A program made the position numbers and the translations under genes. The notes under the pieces are model-generated. The model had not been told where the DNA came from. It made no database searches and saw nothing but the letters and a program-made list of their open reading frames with translations. Of a DNA stretch of 19,836 nt, positions 18,029 to 19,836 are shown piece after piece. The stretch lies in NCBI GenBank assembly GCA_002338715.1, contig DDIR01000048.1, positions 1 to 19,836 of the forward strand, given 5' to 3'. Position 1 is the stretch's first letter. Each line of letters opens with the position of its first letter. Source of the DNA: Phycisphaerales bacterium UBA1845 (lineage in GTDB: Bacteria; Planctomycetota; Phycisphaerae; UBA1845).

Positions 18029-18805
18029 TCATTCATTCGTGGGAACCGCATCTGAAATGCGTCGTTCAATGAATTGGCGATAGTCTTCCTTCATCGGGAT
18101 TTCCAAATCACGCACGATCCGTCGCCGAATCGCCTTGGTTGTTTCACCCGTGACCGGATTCAAACCGTCTTTCTCGTAGGACTCCCAATACAAACCGACG
18201 CCGCGCTTCTGCCAGGTCGGCAAGTCATTGAAATTGATGCCGCTTTGAAACAACAATTCGTTCTTGCCGGCGACGGACATCCCCACAAGCATGCGGGTCG
18301 CGTTCGTTGCGTTCTCTCCCTTGTGCCGAAGGTGCCAATAGCAGTGCGCGTTGAGCGCGTTCCGATGAGCGTCTTCACTCCGCCATGAAAAGTAATCTTG
18401 CACATCGCGCCAGCGTGGGAATTGACAAACTCTGCAATCGAACGAAACGCATGTTCCCATTAGCAGCGAAAACTTGGCGCTCGCTTCGCCGGCTAGAATC
18501 GAATTGAACTTTCGAAGCTTGCGCCCGAATGCGTCTTCATCCGCATCGAACAAGAGCGAAATCTCATCACTTTGCGTGTAGCCATATGCAACGCGAAATC
18601 CGGACTCCATCAGGTGCGCCACCGTCTCAACCATCGCGTCGCGAAACCGTTCATCGAACGGTGCCTCGAGGTCCAGACGTTCCTTGGTTAATCGGGTGAA
18701 GTTCCGGCCATCCAGCCGAGCGACGAGGTAAATGCCCGGCAAGGCGCAGTGATCGTGCGACGTCTCAAATACACGCATCCTTTGGTCGAGTTCGTCGAAT
18801 TTCAT
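18029..18805 (-). CDS. Thg1-like 3'-5' RNA polymerase (tRNA-His guanylyltransferase family)
   Basis: A 258-residue Thg1-family protein. Thg1 enzymes add nucleotides to RNA 5' ends in the reverse direction; bacterial Thg1-like proteins can rebuild truncated tRNA 5' ends in vitro. Both metal-binding acids are present, Asp32 in VARLDGRNF and Asp80 in YTQSDEISLLF, spaced 48 residues apart as in the family (Asp29 and Asp76 in human Thg1). The eukaryotic HINNLYN signature is replaced by NAHCYWHLRHKG, as in bacterial members. A C-terminal family segment is TWQKRGVGLYWESYEK. Start: the ATG at 18805 is nine bases after GAGGA, which lies within the preceding gene, and its ATGA overlaps that gene's stop, so translation is coupled. 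ATG at 18814 is too close to that site. It forms an operon with the kinase gene upstream. The function as a repair enzyme is inferred from context. Confidence 0.9.
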   Translation of the reverse strand: MKFDELDQRMRVFETSHDHCALPGIYLVARLDGRNFTRLTKERLDLEAPFDERFRDAMVETVAHLMESGFRVAYGYTQSDEISLLFDADEDAFGRKLRKFNSILAGEASAKFSLLMGTCVSFDCRVCQFPRWRDVQDYFSWRSEDAHRNALNAHCYWHLRHKGENATNATRMLVGMSVAGKNELLFQSGINFNDLPTWQKRGVGLYWESYEKDGLNPVTGETTKAIRRRIVRDLEIPMKEDYRQFIERRISDAVPTNE

Positions 18806-19245
18806 GCCTGCCATTCCTCAACCACAAACCCGCCAAGCCCGTCATGCTTCACATAGAACAGTTGGTTGAACCCTTCGTCCAGACTCGGGACTTCCAGACG
18901 AGCATAAGCCCCAAGCAAGCCCACCGTCGGCACTTTCCTGTCTTCGGCCCGAGCTTCATTGCGCGATTTGCACGCCTCAATCTCTGACTGAAAGTAATAA
19001 CCGCAGACGCCCAGTCCGTTCGCATTGGCCAATTCGAAGTATCGCTGGCGGTCGGACTTTGAGACGTTGGTGTTGTCGACGACGAAGGGCTGCCCAATAT
19101 CAATGCAGGTATCGATCAAGCGCCGCTCTCGATTGCGGGTTCGCAGCATATCGAGGTTGATGCGAACATGCGTGTCTGCAAACCGCTGCTGGAAGAATGT
19201 GGACTTTCCCGAAGCCTGCAATCCGATGAACACCACCACATCCAC
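18802..19245 (-). CDS. 5' polynucleotide kinase-like P-loop NTPase
   Basis: A 147-residue AAA_33-type kinase of the T4 Pnk kinase group, which phosphorylates RNA or DNA 5'-OH ends. The Walker A is GLQASGKST (8-16). Every key T4 Pnk kinase residue has a counterpart in correct spacing: K14/S15 for Lys15/Ser16, Asp32 and Arg35 (NLDMLR) for Asp35 and Arg38, and Arg99 in RNEAR for Arg126. VVDNTNV (56-61), and EVPSLDEGF near 118 are shared with the family. The stop overlaps the Thg1-like start by 4 bp. Start choice: GTG at 19245 has GAGG six bases upstream; the frame is open back to TTG at 19296, which directly abuts the ychF remnant's stop and would add 17 poorly conserved residues. A zeta-toxin-like kinase is the main alternative, but the RNxxR lid fits Pnk better. 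Confidence 0.85.
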   Translation of the reverse strand: MDVVVFIGLQASGKSTFFQQRFADTHVRINLDMLRTRNRERRLIDTCIDIGQPFVVDNTNVSKSDRQRYFELANANGLGVCGYYFQSEIEACKSRNEARAEDRKVPTVGLLGAYARLEVPSLDEGFNQLFYVKHDGLGGFVVEEWQA

Positions 19246-19296
19246 CACACACCTCACAACAAACGCGCTATACCCACCCGGATACTTCGCGGTCAA

Positions 19297-19467
19297 TCAC
19301 ACATTGAACTTGATGTTCAAAATATCCCCATTCTGCACTTCATAGGTCTTGCTTTCCAGACGAACTCTTCCCGCCGCCTCGGCGCCTTTCAGGTCGGCGT
19401 GGGCGACTGTTTCGGCGCGGATGAAACCGCGGACCAGGTCCGAGTGGGTCTTGCCAGCCGCATCGAC
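19297..19467 (-). pseudogene. ychF: C-terminal remnant of YchF GTPase
   Basis: About 56 residues match the C-terminal end of the universally conserved translation-associated GTPase YchF. The region spans VDAAGKTHSDLVRGFIRAE and onward to LESKTYEVQNGDILNIKFNV, where E. coli YchF ends in a closely similar way. The G domain and coiled coil are missing, and upstream of Val15 of the open frame the sequence stops matching YchF. Instead it translates the reverse complement of a tRNA T arm (GGIRTHT). The fragment is therefore a truncated copy; an intact ychF is expected elsewhere in the genome. Its stop is one base upstream of the kinase gene's longest possible start. A functional stand-alone TGS-like peptide is possible but unsupported. 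Confidence 0.7.
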
Positions 19468-19470
19468 AGT

Positions 19471-19495
19471 GTGGGTTCGAATCCCTCCCACCGCA
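19471..19495 (+). other. tRNA 3'-end fragment (T arm and acceptor strand)
   Basis: GTGGG, T-loop TTCGAAT, CCCTC, then CCACCGC and discriminator A. The T stem has one mismatch (T opposite T). The 5' half that should precede it is absent: the sequence before 19470 is the YchF remnant. A72-like pairing strand GCGGTGG occurs not upstream but downstream at 19571-19577. The acceptor with A73 would suit a class II tRNA such as Leu. Best read as tRNA debris, possibly a former integration junction. Confidence 0.5.
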
Positions 19496-19521
19496 TTTTG
19501 AAATCGCAATTCAACGAGTAC

Positions 19522-19608
19522 GGGAACTGTTCCTCACGCCGAATTGCAATCCCGATGTCGAAAAACAAGTGCGGTGGCCGACGAGAGGTTCAATTCCTCC
19601 AGTTCTCA
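19522..19608 (+). other. tRNA-like element, fold incomplete
   Basis: Acceptor-like GGGAACT (19522-19528) pairs with AGTTCTC (19601-19607) at all seven positions, counting one G-T. A T arm, AGAGG-TTCAATT-CCTCC (19584-19600), sits directly before the 3' strand, with A at the discriminator place; 87 nt is the size of a class II tRNA. But no D arm or anticodon arm can be drawn in 19529-19583, and there is no GG of a D loop. A further hairpin GCAATTC (19506-19512) with GAATTGC (19541-19547) overlaps it. Decayed tRNA or chance pairing are both possible. Confidence 0.3.
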
Positions 19609-19630
19609 GTTACGGTGACCATAACGACGC

Positions 19631-19836
19631 TCAGGGTTGGGCAATTTCGTAAAGCCCCTGCCCCACGTATCTGAGGCGTTCCAACCGCACCAATTCGTCC
19701 CACACGGCTTTTGGAAACTGGCGCGGTGGGACAATCGCCACGATGCCTGAGTCACGACCTCCGGACATCGCACTACGCCCCAGCGTCGATTCCGCATCAA
19801 GTCGCGAAAGCTTGAGCCGCTTGCGAAACGCCTTCA
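19631..19836 (-). CDS. Partial CDS, C-terminal end of an uncharacterised protein
   Basis: A minus-strand frame is open from the right edge to a TGA at 19631-19633, giving 67 visible residues. It begins KAFRKRLKLSRLDAE, passes through GGRDSGIVAIVPP and ends in RYVGQGLYEIAQP. The composition is that of a real globular protein: basic helix, Gly-rich turn, then VWDELVRLERLRYVGQG, which resembles a winged-helix-like end. The start lies outside the window. A different minus-strand frame over the same bases (ending 19606) reads as Trp/Arg-rich noise and is rejected. No family is recognised. Its end is 23 bp from the tRNA-like debris at 19608, on the same strand as the kinase-Thg1 genes. Confidence 0.6.
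   Translation of the reverse strand, partial: KAFRKRLKLSRLDAESTLGRSAMSGGRDSGIVAIVPPRQFPKAVWDELVRLERLRYVGQGLYEIAQP

Noticed and set aside
17656..18072. 138-residue plus-strand frame
   Set aside because: It is rich in His, Gln and Asn without protein-like order; the opposite strand gives a clean multi-helix membrane protein.
19522..19608. Functional class II tRNA gene
   Set aside because: Acceptor and T arm can be paired but no D arm or anticodon arm exists; kept only as a tRNA-like element.
19471..19608. Permuted tmRNA (ssrA)
   Set aside because: The acceptor strand lacks the GGGG start and G-U pair expected for tmRNA, and no tag reading frame ending in an Ala-rich peptide was found.
19168..19674. 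168-residue plus-strand frame
   Set aside because: It is a shadow of the kinase gene and YchF remnant and runs through the tRNA-like region.

Overview
The window is high-GC bacterial chromosome. Gene families, short operons and abundant interspersed palindromic repeats suggest a Planctomycetota-like organism, possibly Phycisphaerae. Pointers are a TMTC-like TPR glycosyltransferase, a DxxK-type RND permease of unusual length, a Haem_bd c-type protein and many orphan membrane proteins. This placement is an inference from gene content; there is no rRNA or marker gene to fix it.

Left part (1-9791): the C-terminal part of a TPR protein runs in from the left edge. After a good sigma70-like promoter comes a probable operon of an isochorismatase-family hydrolase, a small acidic zinc-ribbon membrane protein and a large TMTC-like membrane protein with TPRs. 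A ComF-type phosphoribosyltransferase lies on the minus strand, convergent with it. Divergent from comF is a two-gene RND efflux operon (periplasmic adaptor plus inner-membrane pump). The pump has an apparent extra pair of membrane helices.

Middle (9792-13174): aconitase A, with all three Fe-S cysteines, is flanked on both sides by 71-bp direct copies of a dRS3-like palindromic repeat. A tRNA-Val(UAC) follows. From 13175 to 15715 there is a run of orphan genes (small membrane or helical proteins, both strands), the first of them in visibly AT-richer DNA. A second palindromic repeat family is scattered among them.

Right part (15772-19836): an NAD-dependent epimerase whose stop codon lies inside an inverted repeat, a c-type haem-binding domain protein and a small membrane protein. 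Then comes the most interesting block, all on the minus strand. It has a T4 Pnk-like 5' polynucleotide kinase translationally coupled (ATGA overlap) to a Thg1-like 3'-5' RNA polymerase. These read together as a candidate RNA 5'-end repair cassette. Just upstream are a C-terminal remnant of the GTPase YchF, fused at its broken end to a tRNA 3'-end fragment, and about 140 bp of tRNA-derived or tRNA-like sequence. A partial CDS not carrying its start in the window closes the right edge.
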